In this document: positions 13,170-19,938 of the stretch, one piece after another | Layout: every line of letters begins with the position of its first letter | Numbering within the stretch: the first letter of the stretch is position 1 | Virus record (IMG/VR): IMGVR_UViG_3300032205_000003 | Span: 1-48,725 of that record | DNA length: 48,725 nucleotides | Reading direction: 5' to 3' (one strand) | Source of the DNA: a virus | The notes under the pieces: generated by a model | Told to the model about the DNA's origin: nothing | Databases searched by the model: none | What the model saw: the letters and a program-made list of their open reading frames with translations, nothing else | Position numbers and translations under genes: made by a program

Positions 13170-13546
13170 TTCCCCGGATGGTCGCGCCAGTCTCCGTAGA
13201 CGTGCTCCGACTCCGGCAAGCCGCACTTCTCGCACGGATCCTCCGGGTTCGCGACAGCGAGTGCTTCCCGCGCCCAGCAATCCACCTCACAGAGATACGT
13301 GTAGATCGAGAAGGCGACGTGCTCGAAGTTGGTCGGATCGTGGCCAAGCTCCCTGAAGACGATTCCGTGGCTTCGCAGCACCTCAAGCACCTTCGGTTGC
13401 TGGGCGGCGATTTTCTCTAGGACGGCTTCGAGGGCGACCACGCGGGCGGATACCGCATCCAACGCCGCCCACGCCTCGTCGTAGAGGTCGTGGTCGAGAA
13501 GGTGCGCGGCATCAAGCGCCGTGTACGCCTTGTTGAGGTCGCTCAC
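13157..13546 (-). CDS. Hypothetical protein with C-terminal Cys/His cluster, 129 aa
   Basis: The GTG at 13546 overlaps the previous stop. It begins MSDLNKAYTALDAAHLL and has a coiled-coil-like stretch with ARVVALEAVLEKIAAQ, the same phrase as the next gene upstream. The C-terminus has DPCEKCGLPESEHVYGDW, a C-x2-C-x6-H type pattern often seen in small actinophage proteins. A zinc role is inferred. Confidence 0.7.
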   Translation of the reverse strand: MSDLNKAYTALDAAHLLDHDLYDEAWAALDAVSARVVALEAVLEKIAAQQPKVLEVLRSHGIVFRELGHDPTNFEHVAFSIYTYLCEVDCWAREALAVANPEDPCEKCGLPESEHVYGDWRDHPGNYGE

Positions 13547-13893
13547 GGCGTCTCCTCCGAGTTCGCAGCCGCGACAGCGGCGAGCTTCCCCGCGAGCGCG
13601 GCCCGATCGAGCGCCACCTCGTCCAGGAGCTTCCTCAGATCGCGGTTCTCGGCTTCGAGGGCGCCGACACGCTCGTCCGAAGCGGCTGCGAGTTCGCGAA
13701 GCATCTCTCGCGCGAGGTGAAGCTCGGCTTCGAGGGCGACCACGCGGGCGGCGTGCTGGGCGAGCGACCCGAGTACTCGCAGGGGTGAGGGTTGATGGTC
13801 TGCCGCGGTTGCGAGCGCGAGATCTCCCCAGGGGGTCGACCTGTAGCGCTCGACCCAGGCGAGGCAGTCTTCGAGGGGCAGGAGGTCGCTCAC
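13543..13893 (-). CDS. Coiled-coil protein, 116 aa
   Basis: GTG at 13893, GTGA overlap. It starts MSDLLPLEDCLAWVERYRST; residues about 45-110 are a heptad-rich helix (ARVVALEAELHLAREMLREL, ALEAENRDLRKLLDEVALDR), clearly a coiled coil. It shares the MSDL start and ARVVALEA phrase with its downstream neighbour, suggesting a local duplication and divergence. Probably an oligomerising partner in this small operon. Confidence 0.7.
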   Translation of the reverse strand: MSDLLPLEDCLAWVERYRSTPWGDLALATAADHQPSPLRVLGSLAQHAARVVALEAELHLAREMLRELAAASDERVGALEAENRDLRKLLDEVALDRAALAGKLAAVAAANSEETP

Positions 13894-14201
13894 TTCTGCC
13901 TGATCTCCTCGTCCTCCATGTCCTCCCTCAAAAGCTGAAGTGCCTGTATCCCCGCCATGATCGTGAACCGCAGGCGCTTGTTCTCGGCTTCGAGATCTGC
14001 TACGCGCGCGTGTAGCTCGTCCCATTCCGCCCGAGCGATCTGAATCAGGTCGGTGTCGATGCCGAGCGTGATCACGCCTCCCAGGATCTCCCCGCTGTCC
14101 GAGTTCCAGCGACATCCGCACCGGACGCAGAAGAAGGTGGGGGAGGACGTGTTGACGCCCGTCCAGCCGCAGTCGGGGCAGTGAACGGGGAGGGCGCTCA
14201 C
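13890..14201 (-). CDS. Zinc-ribbon coiled-coil protein, 103 aa
   Basis: GTG at 14201 overlaps the previous stop. An N-terminal ribbon is visible: CPDCGWTGVN then FFCVRCGCRWN (four-cysteine C-x2-C / C-x2-C). Then a coiled-coil helix (HARVADLEAENKRLRFTIMA) and an acidic end. Third member of a block in which metal sites and coiled coils recur; a nucleic-acid-binding or scaffold role is plausible. Confidence 0.7.
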   Translation of the reverse strand: MSALPVHCPDCGWTGVNTSSPTFFCVRCGCRWNSDSGEILGGVITLGIDTDLIQIARAEWDELHARVADLEAENKRLRFTIMAGIQALQLLREDMEDEEIRQK

Positions 14202-14584
14202 GAGGTCGCCTCGTGTACGAGCCGCACCTGCTCGCACATCAGCTGGTGCCCTTCGACCGCTTCCGCCTCGGTCGCGTACCGCCAGCACTCCAGGTCCGTT
14301 CTGTCCTCCTTGAAAACCATCGTCTCGAAGACGATCGGAGGGCCGCGCCCAAAGCTGTGGTCAAGGCCGAGCCAGACGGTCGACACGAAGTAGGGGCCGA
14401 CGTGCTCCTGCTTCACGACCTTGTAGTCGCGGTCGTGCGCGAGCATCCCCCATTGCCGCATCGTGATCGGCTCCCCGTCGCGGTCGAAATGCTCGCTCAA
14501 GCCGTCCCAGTACGTCGACATCTCCTCGGGGCCGCCGAAGCCAAGTTCGAGCAGCCGTCTCATGGTGCGCTCGCTCGGCATCAC
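14198..14584 (-). CDS. Hypothetical protein, 128 aa
   Basis: The GTG at 14584 overlaps the preceding stop; an ATG one codon later is an alternative. The soluble mixed fold has aromatic-rich strands (GPYFVSTVWLGLDHSFGRGP, PIVFETMVFKEDRTDLECWR) and a helical C-terminus (YATEAEAVEGHQLMCEQVRL). It resembles small phage proteins of unknown function, which often stand in early operons of actinophages. Confidence 0.68.
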   Translation of the reverse strand: MMPSERTMRRLLELGFGGPEEMSTYWDGLSEHFDRDGEPITMRQWGMLAHDRDYKVVKQEHVGPYFVSTVWLGLDHSFGRGPPIVFETMVFKEDRTDLECWRYATEAEAVEGHQLMCEQVRLVHEATS

Positions 14585-14745
14585 TGTCCGATCCGTCTCG
14601 TGCCAGCCTGCAGACGAGAGGGCCAGACCTGATCTCGGTAGAACGCCTTACGGAGCACGGGGGCGCAGCGCACGACCTTGCCGCCCTCGATCACGAAACC
14701 GGCGCAGAGCGACCCCACGGTCACCTGGTACAGGCCGTCTCTCAC
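14581..14745 (-). CDS. 54-residue protein of a common actinophage type
   Basis: The GTG start at 14745 and the stop at 14581 both lie in GTGA overlaps. The sequence MRDGLYQVTVGSLCAGFVIE then GGKVVRCAPVLRK matches a pattern I associate with many actinophage genomes: an LY(Q/R)V start, CAGFV, then CAP(V/I)LR. Function unknown; the two conserved cysteines may pair or bind metal. This is one of the clearer hints at an actinobacterial host. Confidence 0.72.
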   Translation of the reverse strand: MRDGLYQVTVGSLCAGFVIEGGKVVRCAPVLRKAFYRDQVWPSRLQAGTRRIGQ

Positions 14746-14969
14746 TCCTCCTCCTCGGGGTAGCGATCCCCTGCGATGTTTGCACCCAAGTTCCCCTCGA
14801 AGTGGTCAGGCTCGGGGTAGGCGATCATCGCCATCGCGGTCGCGCTCCACTCCGCGTTGCAGTGCTCGCAGTAGTAGGCGTCTCGCGCGCGCGCGCGCGC
14901 GAGCGCGACCCCGCAGATCGGGCAGGGGTAGAGAGGTTCCTGCGTATCGATGTCGTCCGGGAGGCTCAT
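14742..14969 (-). CDS. Zinc-ribbon protein, 75 aa
   Basis: A four-cysteine ribbon is visible: YPCPICGVALARARARD then YYCEHCNAEW. The C-terminus is acidic. The ATG at 14969 lies across from the start of the rightward gene at 14950, and no ribosome site is visible upstream, so the exact start, or leaderless translation, is uncertain. First gene of the leftward block down to 13157. Confidence 0.65.
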   Translation of the reverse strand: MSLPDDIDTQEPLYPCPICGVALARARARDAYYCEHCNAEWSATAMAMIAYPEPDHFEGNLGANIAGDRYPEEEE

Positions 14970-15540
14970 GTCGTCAGTCGACCGCGGGTTCAGCTGGGAG
15001 CAGCTGGCACAGGATATCGCTCATGGTGTCGCTCGCTTCCTGGATGGCAGACGACGGGGCAGGCCCGAGCCGCACAACGGGGGGCCACGGCACCCGATCG
15101 AGTGCGACATCATCGGCGTGATCGGCGAGCGCATCATGAGCGCCTACCTGGGGATTCCCTGGCACCCGATGGTCGCCAAGCCCGGCCTGCTCGAAGGCGA
15201 CGTGGGCGTGCATCAGGTCAGGTCGACCGACGTCCCTCATGGCTGCCTCACGGTCTACGAGGAGAACCCCGACGACGTCCCCTACTGGCTGGTGACGGTC
15301 AACGTGCGCGTCCCCATGGCGTCCATCAAAGGCTGGGCCTGGGGCCACGAGGTGAAGCAGCGGGAGTACTTCCGCACCGACCGCGAGGCGGACGCCTTCT
15401 GGCTGCCTCAGTCCAAGCTGCACGATCCGTCCACCGCCCCTGCTATCGTTCGCGCGCCTCGGGCCGGAGTCGACGGGTTACCTCTGCTAAAGGACAACTC
15501 CCGCCGGCACAACATGACCGAGGCTTGGATCCTAGGATGA
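14950..15540 (+). CDS. Putative nuclease-like phage protein, 196 aa
   Basis: From about residue 52: ECDIIGVIGERIMSAYLGIP, then LLEGDVGVHQVRSTD, then PYWLVTVNVRVPMASIKGW. A helix with GE, a strand with GD and a following Q-V-R strand mimic the PD-(D/E)XK order, with Gln-Val-Arg replacing E-x-K. Related proteins occur in many actinophages without an assigned role. The start may be ATG 14950 or ATG 14968 (GGGAGG just upstream but very close). Its 5' end overlaps the divergent gene. Confidence 0.6.
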   Translation: MSSGRLMSSVDRGFSWEQLAQDIAHGVARFLDGRRRGRPEPHNGGPRHPIECDIIGVIGERIMSAYLGIPWHPMVAKPGLLEGDVGVHQVRSTDVPHGCLTVYEENPDDVPYWLVTVNVRVPMASIKGWAWGHEVKQREYFRTDREADAFWLPQSKLHDPSTAPAIVRAPRAGVDGLPLLKDNSRRHNMTEAWILG

Positions 15541-15881
15541 AGCCGCCCAGAGAGATCTCGCTCAAAGCCCTGAGCTTGGCCTGGTGGCTGGCGCTCGTGA
15601 CCAACGCGGCGCTCGGCTTCTTCCAGATCTGGTACCTGCACTTCTGGGGCGGCTGGATCTGCATCTTGATGACGATCTCGCTTTTGACCTTGCGCTCCTA
15701 CCTGCTGGGGCGGCTCGGCGCCTTCGAGGCGATGCAGCCCGACTACAAGATCGAGTACATGGACGGCACCGCCTACGTCACGCCGAAGCACGGCGAGCCG
15801 TACATGATCCGCGTCCCCGAGGATCTAGAACTCGAGGGACCCGACCAGATCATGGCCTACGTCAGAGAGCACCTGCGGTAG
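15537..15881 (+). CDS. Membrane protein with two TM segments, 114 aa
   Basis: ATG at 15537 overlaps the preceding stop (ATGA). Hydrophobic segments are at about 13-31 (LAWWLALVTNAALGFFQIWY) and 35-52 (FWGGWICILMTISLLTL), with a basic loop end (RSYLLGRLG), then a soluble domain of about 55 residues with an acidic tail. Cytoplasmic C-terminus predicted. It could be an exclusion or sensing protein; no lysin is adjacent. Confidence 0.7.
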   Translation: MKPPREISLKALSLAWWLALVTNAALGFFQIWYLHFWGGWICILMTISLLTLRSYLLGRLGAFEAMQPDYKIEYMDGTAYVTPKHGEPYMIRVPEDLELEGPDQIMAYVREHLR

Positions 15882-16036
15882 CCGAGGCAGACGACGGAGA
15901 CGGGGCGCCGCAAGGCCCCGGCTCTCCGTTCCTCGACCAGGGCCGTCAGGTCCCAGCCGTCCGCCCGCAAGGCCTTCCACTCGCCGAGCTTCCGGTTCAA
16001 CTCCCCGAACCGATCCACGGGCAAGCGCTCGATCAT
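15857..16036 (-). CDS. Hypothetical protein, 59 aa
   Basis: ATG at 16036 is three bases beyond the stop of the preceding gene. It begins MIERLPVDRFGELNRKLGEW and continues KALRADGWDLTALVEERRAG, helical and charged. Its last 20 residues lie over the convergent terminator and gene end, so the C-terminus is less certain. No family is recognised. Confidence 0.45.
   Translation of the reverse strand: MIERLPVDRFGELNRKLGEWKALRADGWDLTALVEERRAGALRRPVSVVCLGYRRCSLT
15895..15928 (+). terminator. Terminator after the 15537 gene
   Basis: CGGAGA-CGGGGC-8-base loop-GCCCCG-gc-TCTCCG is a 12-bp stem with a 2-base bulge, followed by TTCCTC. It lies 14 bases after the rightward stop and inside the 3' part of the convergent small gene. 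Confidence 0.55.
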
Positions 16037-16038
16037 GA

Positions 16039-16473
16039 TCAGCGTGGCGCCGTCCCGTTGATCCAGGCCCGTCGCATCATCTGCGCCGCGACGCCGTTGG
16101 AGCCGTGGTAGCGCTTCGTCAACTCGCCGGTCGCGACCATGAGCTTGTCGGTCGATATGCGAGACAGCAAGGCGCGCTCCTCCTTGGAGAGGTTGCCGAG
16201 CGCGATCTTGCGGCCGGCGGAGGTCAGCCGCCACTCCCCGAAGTGCTCCTTGGTCGAATCGGTCTGGCGTTCGAGCACGCCGTAGCGCCTCATCCAGCCG
16301 AACCGCACCCCGACGCAGTTGTTGGCGTGGATGTGATCCAGCCCCATCGCGACCGCGCACTCTTCGGTCGTCACCCAGCCGTGCTCGGGTTCGACGTCCA
16401 GGACGATGTTCATCAACTCGCGGTCGGAGAACTCGATCAGCTTCAGCGAGTGCGGCTGTCTATTCGTCGCCAT
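16039..16473 (-). CDS. Winged-helix-like protein, 144 aa
   Basis: The sequence suggests a winged helix: ELMNIVLDVEPEHGWVTTEE, then AVAMGLDHIHANNCVGVRFG and WMRRYGVLERQ, then GEWRLTSAGRKIALG. That is helix, recognition helix and wing, as in MarR/ArsR-like replication or regulatory domains. The C-terminal part (KLMVATGELTKRYH) is helical. It overlaps the upstream coiled-coil/HTH gene by 14 bases, suggesting a co-translated pair of DNA-binding proteins. Confidence 0.65.
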   Translation of the reverse strand: MATNRQPHSLKLIEFSDRELMNIVLDVEPEHGWVTTEECAVAMGLDHIHANNCVGVRFGWMRRYGVLERQTDSTKEHFGEWRLTSAGRKIALGNLSKEERALLSRISTDKLMVATGELTKRYHGSNGVAAQMMRRAWINGTAPR

Positions 16474-16978
16474 TGCGCTGCTCCTCCGGCATCAGCGCGA
16501 AGTGGACCATAGCCGCGCCCATCTTCCCCTTCTCCCTCGGCCGCCGTCCCAGCAGCCTGATCTGCTGTCGTTCCCGCAGGATGTTTGTGGCGCTGTGAAC
16601 GGTCGTGTGGTGTAGCCCCGTCTCCTTCTCAAGCTCGGGGTTCGAGAAGGTGCGATCGGGATGATCGGTGAAGGCCTTGAGCACGCGGGCGATCGTCTCC
16701 TCCTTCGACCGCGTCTTGATCGCCGGCGACTTCCTCGGCGTCGCCTTCTCGACGTTCTCGGGATGGATCGCTCGCTCGGCCGCGCTGATCACGGCGCGCG
16801 TCCGCATGATCTGCACGGTGTACTGGCGGATCTCCGTCTTCCTCTCAAGGATCATCTCGTTTAGCTCCTTCTCCAGAGCCTCACGCTTCGCCACTAGCTC
16901 GGCGACTTCGTCCTGAAGTGGCTTCAGGATCACCTCAAGTTGGCCCCCGACGCGGGCTGCCAATGTCTTGTCGGTCAT
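16460..16978 (-). CDS. Coiled-coil plus winged-helix DNA-binding protein, 172 aa
   Basis: ATG at 16978 follows AAGGAGGAGG, preceded by ACCAC like the leaders of the 11359 operon. Residues about 10-65 are a long charged coiled coil (LVAKREALEKELNEMILERK); residues 95-150 form a winged HTH (RTFSNPELEKETGLHHTTVH, SATNILRERQQIRLLGRRP). Probably a dimeric regulator. Transcribed divergently from the late gene at 17043, so it could control late expression. Confidence 0.72.
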   Translation of the reverse strand: MTDKTLAARVGGQLEVILKPLQDEVAELVAKREALEKELNEMILERKTEIRQYTVQIMRTRAVISAAERAIHPENVEKATPRKSPAIKTRSKEETIARVLKAFTDHPDRTFSNPELEKETGLHHTTVHSATNILRERQQIRLLGRRPREKGKMGAAMVHFALMPEEQRNGDE

Positions 16979-17042
16979 GCGTGGACCTCCTCCTTGTGGT
17001 TGCTGACCGCGGGCAAAACCTACCAATTGATGCGGGGGTTCG

Positions 17043-17696
17043 ATGGGGTACGAAGCAACCCTTCTGGACGGAACTGTGATCGCCACGGCGGACAGTATGC
17101 AAGTCGACGCGCTGCTCCGCAGCCTTGCCCCCTCGCTTGAGATACAAGTCCGTAGTACGGAGACTGGCGAGGTCGTCACCAGGGCGCTCGTGCAGCTGGA
17201 GCAGCAGAAACAGCCGCTCAGCCTGAGCTACGGCGAGGGCGAGGCGCTCACGTACGACTTCGGCCTTCAGGGTCACGACGCCGACGCCGTGATCGAGTAC
17301 GGCGACGGCGCCCAGGACGTGATCGCCATGGACGCCACCTACGCGACCCACACGTACGCGAAGCCGGGCACCTATCACATCATCGCCTCGACCCCGGACG
17401 GTAGGTCGGTGGAGACGACGATCTTCACCCAGGACTTCTCCTTCCGACTGCTCTCGATCGAGCCGGCGCAGAGCAGACTCGACGTCGGCTCGACCCTGCA
17501 CTGCAACGGCTTCGGGTTCGTGGACGGCGCCGTGATCGTCATGGACGACGTCGACCTGCCCACCAGCTTCCAAAGTCCCCAGGAGCTAGCGGCGCCGGTC
17601 GACGTGACGGGGAGGGTTCCCGGCCCCGTGGGCGTTCACGTTCGCAACCCCGACGGCGTCACGAGCGCCGAGATCCCCTTCACGTTCATCGAGTAG
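17043..17696 (+). CDS. Ig-like virion protein with PKD-like and IPT/TIG-like domains, 217 aa
   Basis: After a 60-residue N-terminal region, residues 65-120 show a PKD pattern (VIEYGDGAQDVIAMDATYA, then THTYAKPGTYHI) and residues 135-217 an IPT/TIG pattern (FRLLSIEPAQSRLDVGSTL, NPDGVTSAEIPFTFIE). Such immunoglobulin-like modules decorate phage heads or tails and bind carbohydrate on cells. GGGGG lies just before the ATG. First gene of the rightward late region, with its own terminator after it. Confidence 0.7.
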   Translation: MGYEATLLDGTVIATADSMQVDALLRSLAPSLEIQVRSTETGEVVTRALVQLEQQKQPLSLSYGEGEALTYDFGLQGHDADAVIEYGDGAQDVIAMDATYATHTYAKPGTYHIIASTPDGRSVETTIFTQDFSFRLLSIEPAQSRLDVGSTLHCNGFGFVDGAVIVMDDVDLPTSFQSPQELAAPVDVTGRVPGPVGVHVRNPDGVTSAEIPFTFIE

Positions 17697-17756
17697 ACTC
17701 GCGACTTCAACTCCTCCCGTCGAGGCTCAGACCCGAGACGGTTGTAGTTGACCGCG

Positions 17757-17784
17757 GACGAGGGCGCCTTCGGGCGCCTTCGTC
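17757..17784 (+). terminator. UUCG-loop hairpin terminator
   Basis: GACGAG-GGCGCC-TTCG-GGCGCC-TTCGTC: a 12-bp stem (one G-U pair) on a TTCG loop, followed by GTCTCTGG. It is between the Ig-like gene and the fibre-like gene at 17800, and may instead be part of the latter's leader. Confidence 0.6.
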
Positions 17785-17799
17785 GTCTCTGGAGGCTGC

Positions 17800-18579
17800 A
17801 TGCCCTACGCGCCCACGAACTGGGTGGACGGCGCCACGCCCGTGAATCGCGCCACCATGAAGAACATCGAGGACGAGCTTGTGCTCCTCGACGGTCGCCC
17901 GGTCGTCCCGACCGTGGTGAACGGGAAGTGGCTGCGAGGGTCGGGCGGCGCGGTGATCTGGGACGACATCACCCCCACCACGGTCCCCATCGCGGGGCAG
18001 GCGAACGGGTTCGCGACGCTCGACGCGACGGGGAAGATCCCGGTGGCGCAGCTGCCAGCGGCCGGAATCGCCGGGATGACCAAGTTTGCGGACACGGTGC
18101 TCGGCGCCTCGGCGGCCAACATCGACCTCCAGAGCATCCCGCAGACCGCGCTCCATCTGATGCTACGCATGCTGCTGCGCAGTGACGCAGCGGTCACCGG
18201 CGTCAACGTGGCGCTGCGGTTCAACAACGATTCCGGGGCGGACTACTGGGATGTCGCGTTGTCGAACCAGGCGGCCGCCCCGACGGGAGTCGAAACCCTG
18301 TCGGCCACGCTGGGCCTGGTCGGATTCGCGCTCGGAGCTTCAGCCGTGGCCGGGTACTTCGGTGACGTTACGGTCAACATCGGTGACTACGCCGCGGCCA
18401 GACAGCACAACTGGACGAGTGTCACACACGCCCTGTGGTCTTCGACCACGTCCACTCACCTGATCCGCGCCCAGGGCGGCGCGCACGCGCTAAGTCCTGC
18501 GATCACCCGGATCACGATCATCCCCGGCAGCGGCAACTTCATCGCCGGTAGCCGCGTCACCCTGTACGGCCTGAACTAG
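17800..18579 (+). CDS. Fibre-like virion protein, paralogue 1, 259 aa
   Basis: ATG follows CTGGAGGCTGC. N-terminus NWVDGATPVNRATMKNIEDE, middle motif ANGFATLDATGKIPVAQLPA (typical of phage fibre shafts), C-terminus ending AGSRVTLYGLN. The protein at 28803-29591 has the same plan, with VVNGxWL, NGVATLDGTGQVPSAQL, RFNNDSGA and the identical last 11 residues, so the two are paralogues. Probably a receptor-binding or minor virion protein; the C-terminal half is likely a beta-sandwich. Confidence 0.75.
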   Translation: MPYAPTNWVDGATPVNRATMKNIEDELVLLDGRPVVPTVVNGKWLRGSGGAVIWDDITPTTVPIAGQANGFATLDATGKIPVAQLPAAGIAGMTKFADTVLGASAANIDLQSIPQTALHLMLRMLLRSDAAVTGVNVALRFNNDSGADYWDVALSNQAAAPTGVETLSATLGLVGFALGASAVAGYFGDVTVNIGDYAAARQHNWTSVTHALWSSTTSTHLIRAQGGAHALSPAITRITIIPGSGNFIAGSRVTLYGLN

Positions 18580-18587
18580 GAGGGCGC

Positions 18588-18791
18588 ATGGAGACTCCGA
18601 CCATCCTGGTCGTCAACGTCGAGACGGGCGAGGAGGAGCACCGCGAGATGACGCCCGAGGAGATCGAGGCGCTGGGGGCGGCACAGCAGGCGGCGGTCGC
18701 CCCCGAGCCGGTCGACCCGCTCGCCGGTCTACCCGACGAGGCGACCGTGACGGTCGCTCAACTGCGAGAGCTACTGGGGAGGACACCATGA
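18588..18791 (+). CDS. Hypothetical acidic protein, 67 aa
   Basis: ATG follows AGGAGGGCGC. It begins METPTILVVNVETGEEEHRE, with a short strand and then a Glu/Ala/Pro-rich linker, ending with a small helix (VTVAQLRELLGRTP). Such proteins often follow fibre genes and may be chaperones or linkers; not established here. Its stop overlaps the next ATG. Confidence 0.65.
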   Translation: METPTILVVNVETGEEEHREMTPEEIEALGAAQQAAVAPEPVDPLAGLPDEATVTVAQLRELLGRTP

Positions 18792-18874
18792 CCTTGACGT
18801 TCATGGACGTGTGCGTGTTCGCCATCGCCGTGGCACTTTGGCTCATCTTCCTATTCGGGACCAACGTGGTTTAG
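18788..18874 (+). CDS. 28-residue single-TM micro-protein
   Basis: ATG at 18788 overlaps the previous stop (ATGA), and the next gene starts directly after its TAG, so it fills the interval exactly. The product is nearly all hydrophobic: MTLTFMDVCVFAIAVALWLI, then FLFGTNVV. One membrane helix with one Asp and one Cys. Possible pinholin-like or regulatory membrane peptide. Confidence 0.6.
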   Translation: MTLTFMDVCVFAIAVALWLIFLFGTNVV

Positions 18875-19183
18875 ATGGCTGAAGGCGACTGGTTCCCGGC
18901 ACGCGCCACCCCGCACCCGCCCGCGCAGACGATCGCCGCGAGCGCCGTCTTCGATTTCCTCGCGCCCGCGGGCGCCAACGGGTTCTACCTCGGCGCCGAT
19001 AACGGTCCGCTGATGCTCACGTTCGACGGGACGACCGCCACGGCCACCAACGGGTTCGCGGTCGATCCCGGCAAAGGCAGCGCTGGCCTTGTCCCCGTGA
19101 CGGTGAGGGGGAAGCTGTCTGTGTTCAACGCGGGCGCGCAGCCCTCCAAGGTCGAGGTCGCCTGGCTGGAGAGAGAGGGGTAA
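18875..19183 (+). CDS. Hypothetical beta-rich protein, 102 aa
   Basis: Begins MAEGDWFPARATPHPPAQTI; the rest alternates short strands and Gly/Ala/Asn turns (NGFYLGADNGPLMLTFDGTT, SAGLVPVTVRGKLSVFNAGA), ending VEVAWLEREG. A small beta-sandwich, probably a virion or fibre-associated protein. Shares one base with the next gene (TAATG). Confidence 0.6.
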   Translation: MAEGDWFPARATPHPPAQTIAASAVFDFLAPAGANGFYLGADNGPLMLTFDGTTATATNGFAVDPGKGSAGLVPVTVRGKLSVFNAGAQPSKVEVAWLEREG

Positions 19184-19350
19184 TGAAGAAGGCAGCCCGT
19201 AACGCCAAGGTCAAGACGGTGATGGGCGAATACAAGAAGGGCCAGCTGCACTCCGGCTCCGCGAAGGGGCCGGTCGTGAAGAAGCGATCCCAAGCGATCG
19301 CGATCGCCATGAGCGAGAGCGGTCAGGCGAAGCGTAAGCGCAAGAAGTGA
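19183..19350 (+). CDS. DUF6496-like basic protein, 55 aa
   Basis: The central sequence KVMGEYKKGQLHSGSAKGPV and VVKKRSQAIAIAMSESG matches the pattern of the short phage family known as DUF6496 (M-x-E-x-K-x-G-x-L-H-S-G, QAIAIAxSE). Ends in a Lys/Arg run. Members lie near terminase genes in many phages; function unknown. The ATG shares the A of the previous stop, and its own stop overlaps the next micro-gene (GTGA). Confidence 0.75.
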   Translation: MKKAARNAKVKTVMGEYKKGQLHSGSAKGPVVKKRSQAIAIAMSESGQAKRKRKK

Positions 19351-19460
19351 AAAAGAGGAGAGGAGGTGAGGAGCCGGACGCGCTGACATCGCATCCGCCA
19401 GCGGGTGGGTCCTCGCCGCATCCGACCCGCGCCTCGGGGACCCGTCCGGTGGCGGCATGA
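19347..19460 (+). CDS. 37-residue Pro/Arg-rich micro-protein
   Basis: A GTG start at 19347 overlaps the upstream stop (GTGA), and its stop overlaps the next ATG (ATGA). The product begins MKKRRGGEEPDALTSHPPAG and is Pro/Ser/Thr-rich after that. Evidence for expression is the double overlap; an internal GGAGAGGAGG shortly after its start might instead serve other translation. No family is recognised. Confidence 0.45.
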   Translation: MKKRRGGEEPDALTSHPPAGGSSPHPTRASGTRPVAA

Positions 19461-19612
19461 TCGCCAGGATCCCCGACCAGGCTCTCATCACCATCAACAG
19501 CCTGGAGATCCTCGGGATCATCTACCTGGCCGTCGCCGTCTCCAACCTGCGCGCCAGCATCGCCAAGCTCGAAGGCCGCCTGCAGGAGCGCGACCGCGAG
19601 CAAGAGAAGTGA
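19457..19612 (+). CDS. 51-residue membrane protein with coiled-coil tail
   Basis: ATG at 19457 overlaps the micro-gene stop. Residues about 8-30 are hydrophobic (ALITINSLEILGIIYLAVAV), followed by a charged helix (NLRASIAKLEGRLQERDREQ). One TM helix with a cytoplasmic coiled coil. This resembles small phage spanin/holin accessory proteins, but lysis function is not shown. The next gene begins at once. Confidence 0.6.
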   Translation: MIARIPDQALITINSLEILGIIYLAVAVSNLRASIAKLEGRLQERDREQEK

Positions 19613-19780
19613 GTGCTGGCGCTCTCCGATCACTCCACCATCACGATCTCGGTGATCGGGCTGTTCGCCTTCCTGGCGATCGTCGCGCTCGCCCGCTCGC
19701 TGATCCGTAAGGGCGCGAGCGACTGGCACCGGATCCGGATCGGCTTCTTTATCGAACGTGACCCGCACGACAAGGACTAG
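19613..19780 (+). CDS. 55-residue single-TM protein
   Basis: The GTG start at 19613 comes directly after the preceding TGA. The N-terminal 28 residues form a TM helix (STITISVIGLFAFLAIVALA), then a basic/aromatic tail (DWHRIRIGFFIERDPHD). Together with its neighbours it makes a run of tiny membrane proteins just before a secreted lysozyme-like gene, so a holin-type role is possible. Confidence 0.6.
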   Translation: MLALSDHSTITISVIGLFAFLAIVALARSLIRKGASDWHRIRIGFFIERDPHDKD

Positions 19781-19784
19781 GCCC

Positions 19785-19919
19785 ATGCCTGAGTGGTTCA
19801 TCGGGTTCTGGACATGGTGGCGACGCCGACGTGGCGACAGGATCGTGGATCGCGGTGACGTGGTGCTCGCGTGGTCGCAAGACCGAATGCACTACGTCCG
19901 GCGTCGCGCGACATCGTAA
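19785..19919 (+). CDS. 44-residue Arg/Trp-rich protein
   Basis: ATG at 19785 comes four bases after the previous stop. The start is MPEWFIGFWTWWRRRRGDRI, unusually rich in Trp and Arg, followed by VVLAWSQDRMHYVRRRATS. Such an amphipathic cationic/aromatic peptide could sit at the membrane surface. No strong ribosome site; coupled translation likely. Confidence 0.5.
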   Translation: MPEWFIGFWTWWRRRRGDRIVDRGDVVLAWSQDRMHYVRRRATS

Positions 19920-19938
19920 GCGACCAGGGAGGCAGCCC

